Of a stretch of DNA of 64,000 nt, positions 52,977 through 61,688 are shown one piece after another. The notes beneath the pieces are model-generated. The model had not been told where the DNA came from and did not search any database. It worked only from the letters and a program-made list of their open reading frames with translations. The first letter of the stretch is position 1; the number at the start of each line of letters is the position of its first letter. Source of the stretch: Phylloscopus collybita. Lineage: Eukaryota; Chordata; Aves; Passeriformes; Phylloscopidae. The position numbers were made by a program, and so were the translations under genes. The stretch spans positions 28,437,001 through 28,501,000 of the forward strand of contig JAJNNQ010000024.1 in assembly GCA_027886175.1 (NCBI GenBank). Reading direction: 5' to 3'.

Positions 52977-53600
52977 CTCATTAAGGTTGCAAAATAACTC
53001 TAAGATCATCAGGTCCAATAATTAACTCAGTACTGCCAAGTCTATCACTAAACAGTGTCCCCACATGCCATGTCTTTTGAATATCTACAGAGAAGGTGAC
53101 TGCAACACTTCCTGGAGCAGCCTGTTCCAGTGCTGGATAATCCTTTTGGTGAAAAAAATTTCTTAATATCTCATCTAAACCTCCCCTGGTACAACTTGAG
53201 ACCATTTCCTCTTGTCCAATCACTTGTTATATGGGACCAGAGACCAACTCCACATCTGGCTACAAGCTCCTTTCAGATGGTTGTTGAGAGCAATAAGGTC
53301 TCCCCTGGGCCTCCTTTTCTCCAGGCTAAATAACCCCAGCTGCTCCTCACAGGCCTTGTGCTCCAGACCCTTCACCAGCCCTGCTGCACTTCGCTGGACA
53401 CATTCCAGCACCTCAATGTCTTTCCTGTAGAGAAAGCCCCAGAACTGTTCAGAGTTATCAAAATGTGGCCTCACCAGTGCCGAGCACAGGGGGACAATCC
53501 CTGCCCTGGCCTGCTGGCCACACTATTGCTGATCCAGGCCAGGATGCCATTGGCCTTCTTGGCCACCTGGGCACATGCTGGCCAAAAGCAGTGCAAGGTC
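52977..53600 (-). mobile_element. CR1 LINE 3' region, reverse orientation
   Basis: The plus strand starts with the reverse complement of a CR1 terminus (CTCATTAAGGTTGCAAAATA, AAGATCATCAGGTCCAA). It continues through GCAGCCTGTTCCAGTGCTGGA and AACCTCCCCTGGTACAACTTGAG, then GGCCTCCTTTTCTCCAGGCT and AACCCCAGCTGCTCCTCACAG. In the sense (minus) direction this encodes degraded reverse-transcriptase C-terminal sequence. About 620 bp remain; the right boundary is approximate. Confidence 0.9.
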
Positions 53601-53931
53601 AACCCCCTGTTTTCTTTGCCCAGTGCTCACCAAGCAGAGGGTGATTCCTGAACCTGTCAATAATGTGTGTCAGGGTGGTGAGTCACCTCTTGAGAGCCCT
53701 GGAGGTTACTTGGCAGCTTGTCCAGTCAGCTCAGCCTTGGTTAAAGAATCAAAGGGACAGTTTGAAGCTGAAAGTCCATAACAGTGAGATTTTGCAAATA
53801 CCAGCCTGCCTATCTCTTGTGCAACATGAAATACTGTTCAGATGTAGGGATTTCTTATTCAGTTAAAAAATGAATTAATGTTCCAACAAAGCTATAACAA
53901 ATCTCTCTGTAGCACTGACAGTGGAAATTAA
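53601..53931. other. Spacer between two CR1 copies
   Basis: No gene. Its last ~45 bases (53886-53932) match a stretch of NDUFB4 intron 2 (56514-56547). Confidence 0.5.
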
Positions 53932-54266
53932 TTGCAGTTCTTCCTCGTGAGGGGAGGTGGAGGGACAGGTACTGACCTCTTCTCTCTGGCAAACAGTGAC
54001 AGGACCCCAGGGAATGGCCTAAAGTTGAGCATGGGGAGGTTTAGGTTGGATATTAGCAAAAGTTTCTCCACCCAGAGGGTGGTTGGGCACTGGAACAGGC
54101 TCCCGGGAAGTGGTCACAGCACCAAGCCTGACAGAATTCAAGAAGTGTTTGGATAATGCTCTCGGGCACATGGTGTGACTCTTGGGGATGTTTCTGTGCA
54201 GGGCTAAGTTGGACTCGATGATCCTTGTGGGTCACTTCCAACATGGAATATTCTGTGATCCTGTAA
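53932..54266 (+). mobile_element. CR1 LINE 3' end, forward orientation
   Basis: The plus strand reads GGAGGGACAGGTACTGACCTCTTCTCTCTGG, CAGTGACAGGACCCCAGGGAATGG and GTGGTTGGGCACTGGAACAGGCTCCC. It ends with the GATGATCCTTGTGGGTCACTTCCAAC and ATTCTGTGATCCTGT terminus. It is heavily 5'-truncated (about 335 bp) but less diverged than the copies further left. It splits a segment whose unsplit relative is in NDUFB4 intron 2. Confidence 0.9.
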
Positions 54267-54552
54267 TTTTAAGAGACTTATTTTCAGCACTCTGACATAC
54301 ATTAACTACACTTTCTAAAACATAGAAATACTGTTCAAAAGGGCAGTGAACACTCCCACAACAATGGCACTACCTAGTCCCAGCAGACTCAAAGAGGTTA
54401 ACACTCCTGACCTGCAACTCATCCTGAAGGCCATTTTAATTGCAGGGGACAGGAAAAATTGACCTGCTGGGACTGTTGTTATTGTGAGACCAAAACCTTC
54501 CCCCATGCCCTGAGTCAGCCTGAGCCAAAGCAGGTGAGGCCAGGTGAGGCCA
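54267..54552. other. Spacer between two CR1 copies
   Basis: No gene seen. The left part (54268-54320) matches NDUFB4 intron 2. The right end carries a 10-bp direct repeat, AGGTGAGGCC twice at 54532-54551. Confidence 0.5.
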
Positions 54553-55368
54553 AGACAGGTTGGAGAAGTGGGCACCTGGGAATCTCTTGAGATTTAACAA
54601 GACCAAGTGCAAGGTGCTGCACCTGGGCTGGGACAACCCCGGGATTAACATAGGCTGGGGGATGAACAAATCGAGAGCAGCTCTGACCAGAAGGACTTGG
54701 GGGGTGTTGATGGATGAGAGGCTGGACATCCTCTGGCCATGGGCACTCACAGTCCAGAAAGCCAAACGTGTCCTGGGCTGCACCCAAAGCAGGACAAGGG
54801 AGGGGATTCTGCTCCTCTGCTCTGCAAGACCCCACCTGGAACACTGCATCCAGCTCTGGGGCCCCCAGCACAGGAAGGACATGGATCTGTTGGAGACAGT
54901 CCAGAGGAGGCCACCAAGATGATCACAGGGATGGAGCACCTCTCCTACGAGGAAAGGCTGAGAGAATTGGGTTTGTTCAGTCTAGGAAAGAAAAGGCTTT
55001 GAGGAGACCTAATTGTGGTCTTCCAGTACCTCAAGGAAACTCACAGTAAAGATGGGGGAAAGTTATTTACAGGAGAAGGTAGTGACAGGAGGAGGGGGAA
55101 TGAGTTCAAATCAAAAGAGTACGGTTAGGTTAGATATCACGAGAAAAAAAATCCTTTACCCTGAGTGTGGTAAGGCACTGGCACAGGTTCCCCAAAGAAG
55201 CTGTGGATTCCCGATGCCTTGGAGGCATTCAAGGCCAGGCTGAATGGGGGCTCCGATAAACCTGGTCTAGTGGAAGTTGTCCCTGCCCATGGCAGCGGGG
55301 TTAGAACAGGACGAGCTTTGCCGCCCCTTCATCCCAAACCATTCCGTGACTCCGGTTCTGTGAGGGGA
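54553..55368 (+). mobile_element. CR1 LINE 3' region, forward orientation, abutting the NDUFB4 promoter
   Basis: About 815 bp of relatively well-preserved CR1. On the plus strand it encodes, with frameshifts, the conserved end of the CR1 reverse transcriptase (KCKVLHLG, GVLMDERLD, LWGPQHRKDMDLLE, MEHLSYEERLRELGLFSL). It then has the untranslated tail CTGGTCTAGTGGAAGTTGTC and GCCCATGGCAGCGGGGTT, ending CCAAACCATTCCGTGACTC with TCTGTGA. The terminus is CpG-enriched relative to other copies here. 5'-truncated, and inactive because of frame breaks. Confidence 0.93.
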
Positions 55369-55581
55369 GGTCGCTGCTCCCGCCGAGAGCAGCGAGGTTG
55401 GAACAGGACAAGCCTTACCATCCCTTCATCCCAAACCATTCCGTGACTCCGGTTCTGTGAGGGGAGGTCGCTGCTCCTGCCCATGGCAGCGGGGTTGGAA
55501 CAGGACCAGCTTTGCCGCCCCTCCATCCCAAACCGTACCGTGACTCCGGTTCTGTGAGGGGAGGTCGCTGCTCCCGCCGAG
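55291..55581 (+). repeat. 97-bp tandem repeat, three units, derived from a CR1 terminus
   Basis: Units at 55291-55387, 55388-55484 and 55485-55581, each exactly 97 bp apart (compare TCCGGTTCTGTGAGGGGAGG starting at 55351, 55448 and 55545). Each unit consists of the last ~75 bp of the adjacent CR1 plus ~20 bp of what was its downstream flank (GGGGAGGTCGCTGCTCC). The first unit is continuous with the CR1 body. The third ends about 60 bp before the NDUFB4 start codon, so the array forms part of the promoter CpG island. Confidence 0.95.
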
Positions 55582-55636
55582 GGCGCGGCGGGGGCGGAGC
55601 CGCCACCGCCCCCCGCCGGCGGCAGGGCCGGCTCTC

Positions 55637-55646
55637 CAAGATGGCG
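55637..55646 (+). promoter_or_regulatory. NDUFB4: YY1-like element overlapping the NDUFB4 start codon
   Basis: CAAGATGGCG matches the core YY1 site AAGATGGCGGC and includes the initiator ATG. YY1 sites at this position, just downstream of the transcription start, are common in housekeeping and mitochondrial genes. The match is by eye. Confidence 0.55.
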
Positions 55647-55841
55647 TCGGGGCCGCCTCCATCGGCGGCCAAGCTGTACAGGCCGAACAGCTTCGTCTCG
55701 CTGCCCGCCGAGCTCGACCCCGAGACCTACGATCCATCGCCGGAGAAGCGCCGCGCCGAGGCCGAGCGCCTGGCGATCCGCTCCCGGCTCAAGCGGCAGT
55801 ACCTGCTGCAGCTCAACAACCCCAGCCCGCCCGCAATCATC
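55641..55841 (+). CDS. NDUFB4: NDUFB4 exon 1 (coding part)
   Basis: 201 nt encoding residues 1-67, closed by donor GTGAGT at 55842. It carries the matrix-facing N-terminal helix. The open frame runs on into the intron to about 56003, so retention of intron 1 would give a truncated product lacking the membrane segment. Confidence 0.96.
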
Positions 55842-57879
55842 GTGAGTGGGGACGGAGGGGGGCCAGGGGGCGGCGGGGGAAGCGCGGGGCTCGTCCGCCT
55901 CACCCGGCGGCGTCCCGGAGCGGGGCCCGCGCCTGCGGCCGTGCTTGGGCCCGGGGCCGGGGCCGGGGCCGTGGCGGCGGGACGCTGCCCGCCCTCCCCG
56001 TGACCTTGGTGCCCTTCCTCCTGTGCCTTGGCCTCAATCGCCGGTGGAGGGGCCACTGCAGAGCCCCGCGGGCCTCACCGTCGTTCTCTTTGCACCCCAG
56101 GAAAATCCTGCCTTGATCCGCTGGGCCTATGCGAAGTCGCAGAACGTCTACCCTACTTTCCGCCCGACACCCAAGACGTCCTTTCTAGGAGCTGTTTATG
56201 GGTTAGGCCCCCTCCTCTTCTGGATGTTTGTCTTAAAAGCTGACAGGGTAAGTGGGCCGGCAGCGCTGAACATCAGCGAACACCACAAACAGCACCTTGT
56301 AAAATGTAGATCTTCTTGGAGTCTCAGTTTGTGGGATCCTCATGCGTCTAAGAAAGATTAATACCATTAAAGTAGTGAGGGAGGGAAGGCTGATAGCGAG
56401 CCGGCCGTCTCAAAGCCTGTTACTGGTTGCAGTCTCGTTTTTCTGAGAGCCCTGTATTGTACCCTTGCAGGTATGGCCAGTCACAGTTTGGCTGGCCAGG
56501 CTATTTTGCAGTCACAAAGCTCTGTGTAGCACTGAGTGAAAATTAATCCTAAATTACTCTTATTTTCAGCAGTTGACACACATTAACTATGCTTTTTGAA
56601 CTTAAAATACACAGGAAGCTTATGGATGACAGACCTAGCAATATCTCTGTGCAATTGCTTGACCCTTTCTCTAATTTAGTGAAGCAAATAGGAAGAAGTA
56701 ATTATGCTAATTGCCGTGTCTGATCTCAGCTGGACGTTTTAATATTCTGGAAGGTTTATCTTGCTTCCATTCTAATTCCTAAACGATGAGTGTCAGAATC
56801 TGAGCAATGGTAGATCATTATGAAAAAACTCAGCTATATATGTACATTAAAAATGCTAACAGGCACACAGTGGCTGTTTTTAGTAGAGAATTTGTGGCTG
56901 TTGTAAAACACTTTTATTTCCCTCTTTTGCACAGAAGTAGCATTTTAGATCAAGTCATAAACCGCAAAGCACTAACATAAATTAATAGAATATTTGTAGG
57001 GAATGTTGTTTGCTAGGGTGAATTGAAAATTCAGGTTTTAGGAAACATGCTTAGCATGTTGATGTAAATGTTCTTGAGACTTCAGTACCTCTGCAGTATT
57101 TTGCCATGCTGAAGTCCTTAATTAGTGTCCAGAATAATCCACTTTCCTTTATTGCAGTTCCTGTAGTGATGTTTGGGGATTTTTCTTGTTTTCCTGGTAG
57201 TACATAAGGCATGATAGTCATTAGTCTTTCTCCTAGGAATGTTTCCTGTGTGTCAGGGAAAGCAAGAGATAAATTACCAGGTTTTAAGTAAATCTTCTGG
57301 TTTTATCCAGCAGAAGGAATCTGGCCGTTATGCACAGTGCCTGTGTTCTGTAATGGGGCCTGTCAGAAAAGTACATGACTGCAGAGTGAGGTACAAATGG
57401 GTAGAAAGTGAGCACAGACACTCTTAGGCACGTTATTGTAAGTTTCTCCATAATTAGATCTCTAAGCTGGATTGTTCAGCCAGAAGGAGGAGGTAGAAAC
57501 TAAGGTACAAATTATGAGACACAACCAGTTTGGTGAAAAATGCCTTACAAGAGGTGGTCTCTGCTGTTCTGTGAGAGTACCCAGAAGTGAGGTCAATCTC
57601 AGCAGGTCTTTAGCAGGTGAAGCAAAGTGTCTCATTGTCTTTTGCTTCTAAACAGCTTGTGCTTACAGAGTCATTTAGGGTGGAAAAGAAATCCTTAGAA
57701 TTCTATGTGGTGCTAACTTCATGTAGTCTGTGCTGAAATAGTACAACTGCTGTTGTGTCCTCCCAGGCTGCTTCTCTAGCAGGATAATGAAAAATGTTCT
57801 CCTTCTTCCACAGGATCGGAAGGAGAAGCGTATCCAGGAAGGTAAATACAAGCGACCATCGTTGAGTGTATTCTTCTGA
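55641..57879 (+). CDS. NDUFB4: NADH:ubiquinone oxidoreductase accessory subunit B4, complete (3 exons, 137 aa)
   Basis: Supernumerary subunit of mitochondrial complex I in the inner-membrane arm, needed for assembly and stability rather than catalysis. Coding exons are 55641-55841 (67 codons), 56101-56247 (49 codons) and 57814-57879 (21 codons plus TGA). All are joined in phase 0 with GTGAGT, GTAAGT and CAG consensus sites. The protein shows the family's N-terminal [10 protein letters not shown], the helix [20 protein letters not shown] (about residues 36-55), [18 protein letters not shown] (68-85) and [11 protein letters not shown] (88-98). One membrane segment lies at about 95-112, and [12 protein letters not shown] sits near the C-terminus. 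No cleavable presequence is evident. Human NDUFB4 is 129 aa; the extra length is mainly a Pro/Ser-rich N-terminus and the last residues. The start is the only ATG in frame and has a strong AAG-ATG-G context. Divergent from FSTL1, convergent with HGD. Confidence 0.97.
55842..55970 (+). other. G-quadruplex-forming sequences in NDUFB4 intron 1
   Basis: Two clusters lie on the coding strand. The first, starting two bases into the donor, has G-runs of 4, 6, 5, 5 and 4 with short loops (about 55847-55890). The second (about 55948-55968) contains three uninterrupted GGGGCC hexamers preceded by GGGCCC. Both meet the usual four-run G-quadruplex pattern in RNA and DNA. Confidence 0.75.
56101..56247 (+). 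CDS. NDUFB4: NDUFB4 exon 2
   Basis: 147 nt encoding residues 68-116, including the conserved ENPAL-RWAY block and the single membrane-spanning segment. Acceptor CACCCCAG at 56093-56100; donor GTAAGT from 56248. Intron 1 is 259 bp and intron 2 is 1,566 bp. Confidence 0.97.
56248..57813 (+). other. NDUFB4: NDUFB4 intron 2
   Basis: AT-rich intron with donor GTAAGT and acceptor TTCTTCCACAG. Bases 56514-56601 resemble the two halves of a segment upstream of the gene (53886-53932 and 54268-54320). No nested gene is seen. Confidence 0.85.
57814..57879 (+). CDS. NDUFB4: NDUFB4 exon 3 (coding part)
   Basis: Encodes the last 21 residues, [21 protein letters not shown], then TGA. DRKEK-IQEG is the family's conserved C-terminal motif; the final residues are variable between vertebrates. 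Confidence 0.96.
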   Translation, partial: DRKEKRIQEGKYKRPSLSVFF

Positions 57880-57913
57880 GTTCCTGAAGTTGCAGTAATA
57901 TTCATGGGATATA

Positions 57914-57963
57914 AATAAAATAAGATGCATGATGTGGTGGCATTTCTCTGTCACAAGAATAAA
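57914..57963 (+). promoter_or_regulatory. NDUFB4: NDUFB4 polyadenylation signals
   Basis: Two AATAAA hexamers, at 57914-57919 and 57958-57963, lie 35 and 79 bases after the stop codon. Either would give a short 3' UTR of roughly 60-110 nt. Confidence 0.75.
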
Positions 57964-57989
57964 TCTTAATTGCTTGTTGGTTGTCTTGC

Positions 57990-60900
57990 ATCTTTGAAAA
58001 TCATAGGAAGTGCAAAAATGTAGGATCTTTGTATCTGAACCAGATGGATGCAGAGAGGGTGTCTGGAACTCAGCCATTGTACTCTTTTGGTGTACATACA
58101 GAGGATCCTTTTAAACCATGGAAGTTGCTACTGTCCAAGAAGGCTGAAGTCTAAAATTGCTAGCAGACTAAAATGCTAAGCAAGACCAAAGCAGTTACCT
58201 AAAGGAACTGCTGCTTGCCTTCCAGATGTTTCTTCTTGGTGTCACTTTGGCTGTGGGTGTCTCTTTGGCTGTGTGGTTTGCCCTAACTGGATAATAGGCA
58301 AGTTCTATGATACTTTTTTAAGAACTTAGGAGTCTGCCTGACTGCTCTCAGTAAGATGAGTTAATTTTTCTTTTCCCTAATGAGCTATAACCCTAAACCA
58401 TGTGTTTGTTTTTTGCAGTAAACTTCTATTTTTTTATTAGTACCAGATTTGGAAGGAGTGAGCTGAATGTTGTCATGCTGTTGGTAACTAGAATTTCCAC
58501 TAATTCTGTGGTTCCTGTGAAGGAGAGACAAGAAGTGTAAGATAAAGGTTTTTACTTTGACGCTGTCTTGTAGTATAGGAGAATTCATCCATGTAAGGGG
58601 ACTGTTTTCATAAAACAAAACAAAACCCACAAAACCAAAACAAACAACCATCACCAAGCATAATTGAATCTTACTCCTGCAAAGATGCCTTTTCTGTTTA
58701 CTTTCTTACAAGAACACAAGTTTTTCCTGCCCAGGTCAACTGGTATAGAAGACTCTGGCATTTTTACTGCCAGTGTACTGAGGTGTGAGTGCAAAGAAAA
58801 GATTTTTGATGCATACTTGAATTTTTACACGGCCTGTAGGTGCCATCATGATCCAAACATTCATTCTTCAGAGGCTGTGGGTTTCTTCCCAGGCAGTGAG
58901 GTTCATGTCAGAAGCTCAGTCTGATACACAGTTGACACACATTGAAGTAGTTGAAGACTTCCCTTTGCCTGCTGGGAAAGCAGCCAATGTGAAGTCAGCA
59001 AAAGCAGGTCTACTGCATCCTTTCTTTTCCTGCATGATGAAGATGTAAATATGGGCCATTTGCAGTCACTCTCCAGCAGAGTGAGTGTATGAGCTTTTCC
59101 ACATAATCACAAAGTGGCTGAAGTTGGACCTCTGGAGGTCATCTGGGTCCCACCCTCTGCTCCCTCTGCTCAACTAGGGCCATCTAAAATGGGTTGTTCA
59201 AGAGCATGTATGTACAGGTGGCTTTTGTGTATATCTAGAGATGAAGACTCCACAACTTCCCTAGGCAACTTGTGCCCATGCTCAGTCACTCTTACAATAA
59301 AATCACTTTCCTGAGTGTTTTTTAATGGTGTTTTGTTGTTGTTTTTGGTTTTTTTTTAGTATTTTTAAAGTGTTTCCTATTGTAGCTCTTCTTGTGTGGG
59401 CCATGAAACATTCAGGTTATGTGGAGCTTGGTACTAATGCTGTGTACAGGAACTGGACTAATCAGTGCCCTGGTTTTGCAATCCCATATGTGCTTCCAGC
59501 AACCCTTTTGCACCAGTTTCTGCAGCTTGTGCTGCTAGTTTAACTAAAGCAAACCTGTATTATTCTCTGCAGAATAGCTCCTAAAAGAGTGTCACAAATG
59601 ATATTACAAGATAGGGCTGTGGATCAGTGCAGAGAGGCATCAGTGCATGGAGAGAGTGGTATTTAGGGAAAGAAATAATTGCTTGTCTGAGCATGCTAAA
59701 TTAGCTATTCTTGCTGCCACAAACTAATTTGATCTCCCAGGACCCATTTCCTCAGCTAATTGGAACTTGAGTTGCCACACATGTAAATTCTCCCTTGCAG
59801 CTGTATTTGTTTCAGGCCAGCTGAGCAAATGCTTCAGGATGGGTTGTGGATGAGCACAGTGCCTCTGGTCTTTTAGGCCAACCTTGGATTGATGCTTGCG
59901 GCAGCTGCCACAGCCCTTTCCTTTCCAGCCCTTTGCAGCCCTGAGTCTCTGATGCTGCATCCCTGCAGATTTGAGCATGGTGCTTGAGGAAAGGCTGCCC
60001 TACTTTTCTCTCTTGTTATTTCCAGAGCTCTCCAAGCTGTTTTCTTGCTAGGAATGAGCATACCATGCTGCTGGAGGTGGGGTTGGTGTTTGAGGCAGTG
60101 GTGCTGGGTGTAGTAAAGAAGGAAAGGGAAGTTTCCCTACAGATATCTAGGGTGGAGGTAGGAAAGTGAATGTGGAATTTTACCATTGACTGCTGTTTTA
60201 CCACCCATATATGCTTTGGTGTCTGTACAAGAGAAATTCAAGCCTGTAGGTCACTGGTTGATAATTTAGGTCCCAAACAGAAAACAAGCTCTTCCCCTCT
60301 GCCTGTGAAACATTTAGACCTCATTTATCCCTGGATCAGTCTGATTAAATCAGTTCTCCGGCAAATTGATTCTCCCAAATGTCCTCTTCTGTCTGAATTG
60401 GCTATTTTAGAGTAACCGTCTCTGTGTAGATCTTATAATACTCTGCTCAAAGCTGATGCCTTTTTTTTTTTTTTCCCCAAGGACCTGGTGCAGATCCAAA
60501 ACTGATGATGGATGTAACTGACTGATAACTGTGTGTCACGGGTCTACATTTCCTTCTCTTTGGGAAAATTGCTTCTCTGGGGAAGGAAGAAGCATAGATC
60601 TGGTGGCACCAAGTTTAGAAACTTCCACGTGGGTATGTGCTAAAGTGCAGGCCTGAAGTGGGGGGCACCTGGGCTGTGCACTGCTTCCCACTCTACTTGG
60701 GGCTTTGCTTGCTGCCTCCACCCTTTGGGATTCACCAGCTGGGGGTTAGGCTTGCACACTCCAATCAATGTTGAGGTCTCCCATTATGTCTGCAGTTGAA
60801 CTTTTTTCCAGGTACCTTCCCAGGAGCAAATGCTTAGACTGGCCAGAGAAACCCTTTCACATTTGTTATGCTGCAGTTTAGCACAGAACTAGGGAAAAAA

Positions 60901-61334
60901 ATTGTCAAGTGCTGACAAACAAGTCAATATTGCAGGATGGCCAGAGCGTGGAATAGAAACTTTTCCTCACTTAGCAGTGAAGTGCTTTGGATTCTCCAAC
61001 CTTTTTTTCATTTGTGGTCTACTTTTCTGACAACCAAGTCTTTCCTTGGCAGCCCTCCATGGATGAGCAGGTTGAAGTGGCTTGCTCTGATGGTGAGCTT
61101 AGGCCTGGCAGAGCCTTCAGCTCTGTTTACAAAGCTCTTCCCATACAGACAGCATACAATGCTTTGTCAGTCCTTAGCTTCTCCCTGGGAAAGACACTGG
61201 CTTGTATTTTCAGGAGGCCCTGTGAACGGGAGCTAGCTGTCACCTCGTGTCCACACAAGGTGCAGCTTTCACACCAGATATGTGTGGTGAGAGCCACGCA
61301 AGTACTTCAGCTTCAACACGGAAACCTTCAACAA
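57990..61334. other. Intergenic region between convergent NDUFB4 and HGD
   Basis: About 3.3 kb with one CR1 relic (59108-59320) followed by a short T/G-rich tract (to about 59360), and a T-run at about 60462-60475. No coding exon recognised. Open frames at 60.9-61.4 kb resemble no family I know. Confidence 0.6.
59108..59320 (-). mobile_element. CR1 LINE 3' fragment, reverse orientation
   Basis: The plus strand reads CAAAGTGGCTGAAGTTGGACC, TCTGGAGGTCATCTGGGTCC, then GAAGACTCCACAACTTCCCTAGG, GCAACTTGTGCCCATGCTCAG and TCACTCTTACAATAAAAT. This matches the reverse complement of a typical bird CR1 3' region with an internal deletion. The 3' end is at the left. Confidence 0.85.
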
Positions 61335-61354
61335 CAGCTTTCACCAGGAAACCT

Positions 61355-61360
61355 TTTATT
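61355..61360 (-). promoter_or_regulatory. HGD: HGD polyadenylation signal
   Basis: TTTATT on the plus strand gives AATAAA on the minus strand, 197 bases past the HGD stop. No other AATAAA lies between stop and signal, so the 3' UTR is about 215-225 nt. Confidence 0.7.
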
Positions 61361-61556
61361 GGATACTTGAAAGCTAAGAATAATGATGGGGTTTACTGCA
61401 TTTCCCACGTTACTTAGGGATGATAATTTTCGTGGCTGGTGGAAGTGCCGTTCTGTGCTGGAGCATTCTGCACTGCCCGAGTTGACTGTGCCATTACAGG
61501 TAGGTCTGCTGGATTTCCCTGCCTTCACTCCTGTTGCATGCAGCAAACACTTCCCT

Positions 61557-61688
61557 TTACTTATGTTTAGGGTTGAAATGGCTTTTCAGAGGTTCCCAGC
61601 ACTTGTAGTAGTTTTTATCTAGGCGATTTGAAGTCTGGAGGCCCCATTTGGTGACGGCAAGGCTGAGGGATGATTCAAACATGAAGGC
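61557..61688 (-). CDS. HGD: HGD terminal exon (coding part)
   Basis: 43 codons plus TAA, from [12 protein letters not shown] to KSHFNPKHK. The conserved [14 protein letters not shown] block packs in the enzyme core; the tail past KSHF is variable in vertebrates. Confidence 0.97.
   Translation of the reverse strand, partial: AFMFESSLSLAVTKWGLQTSNRLDKNYYKCWEPLKSHFNPKHK

Larger units (their letters stand above)
55320..56010 (+). promoter_or_regulatory. NDUFB4: NDUFB4 CpG-island promoter
   Basis: CpG-dense sequence covering the 97-bp repeat array, exon 1 and intron 1. A GC box (GGGGCGGAGC, 55591-55600) and a YY1-type CAAGATGGCG element overlapping the start codon (55637-55646) are visible. No TATA box is apparent. 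The transcription start most likely lies at about 55585-55630, giving a very short 5' UTR, as is common for nuclear genes of respiratory-chain subunits. Confidence 0.65.

Noticed and set aside
52590..52997. 135-codon plus-strand open frame
   Set aside because: No family resemblance, no promoter or splice context, and it ends inside a CR1 copy.
54560..54922. 120-codon frame with reverse-transcriptase-like sequence
   Set aside because: It is the C-terminal RT remnant of a truncated CR1 with frameshifts, annotated as the mobile element and not as a host gene.
55512..55640. In-frame extension of NDUFB4 upstream of its ATG
   Set aside because: The frame is open through the 97-bp repeat but has no ATG (it would start at TTG), and the family N-terminus begins near the annotated ATG.
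57663..57705. Possible CR1 3' end (GAGTCATTTAGGGTGGAAAAG) in NDUFB4 intron 2
   Set aside because: Only about 40 bases with several mismatches; too short to call by eye.
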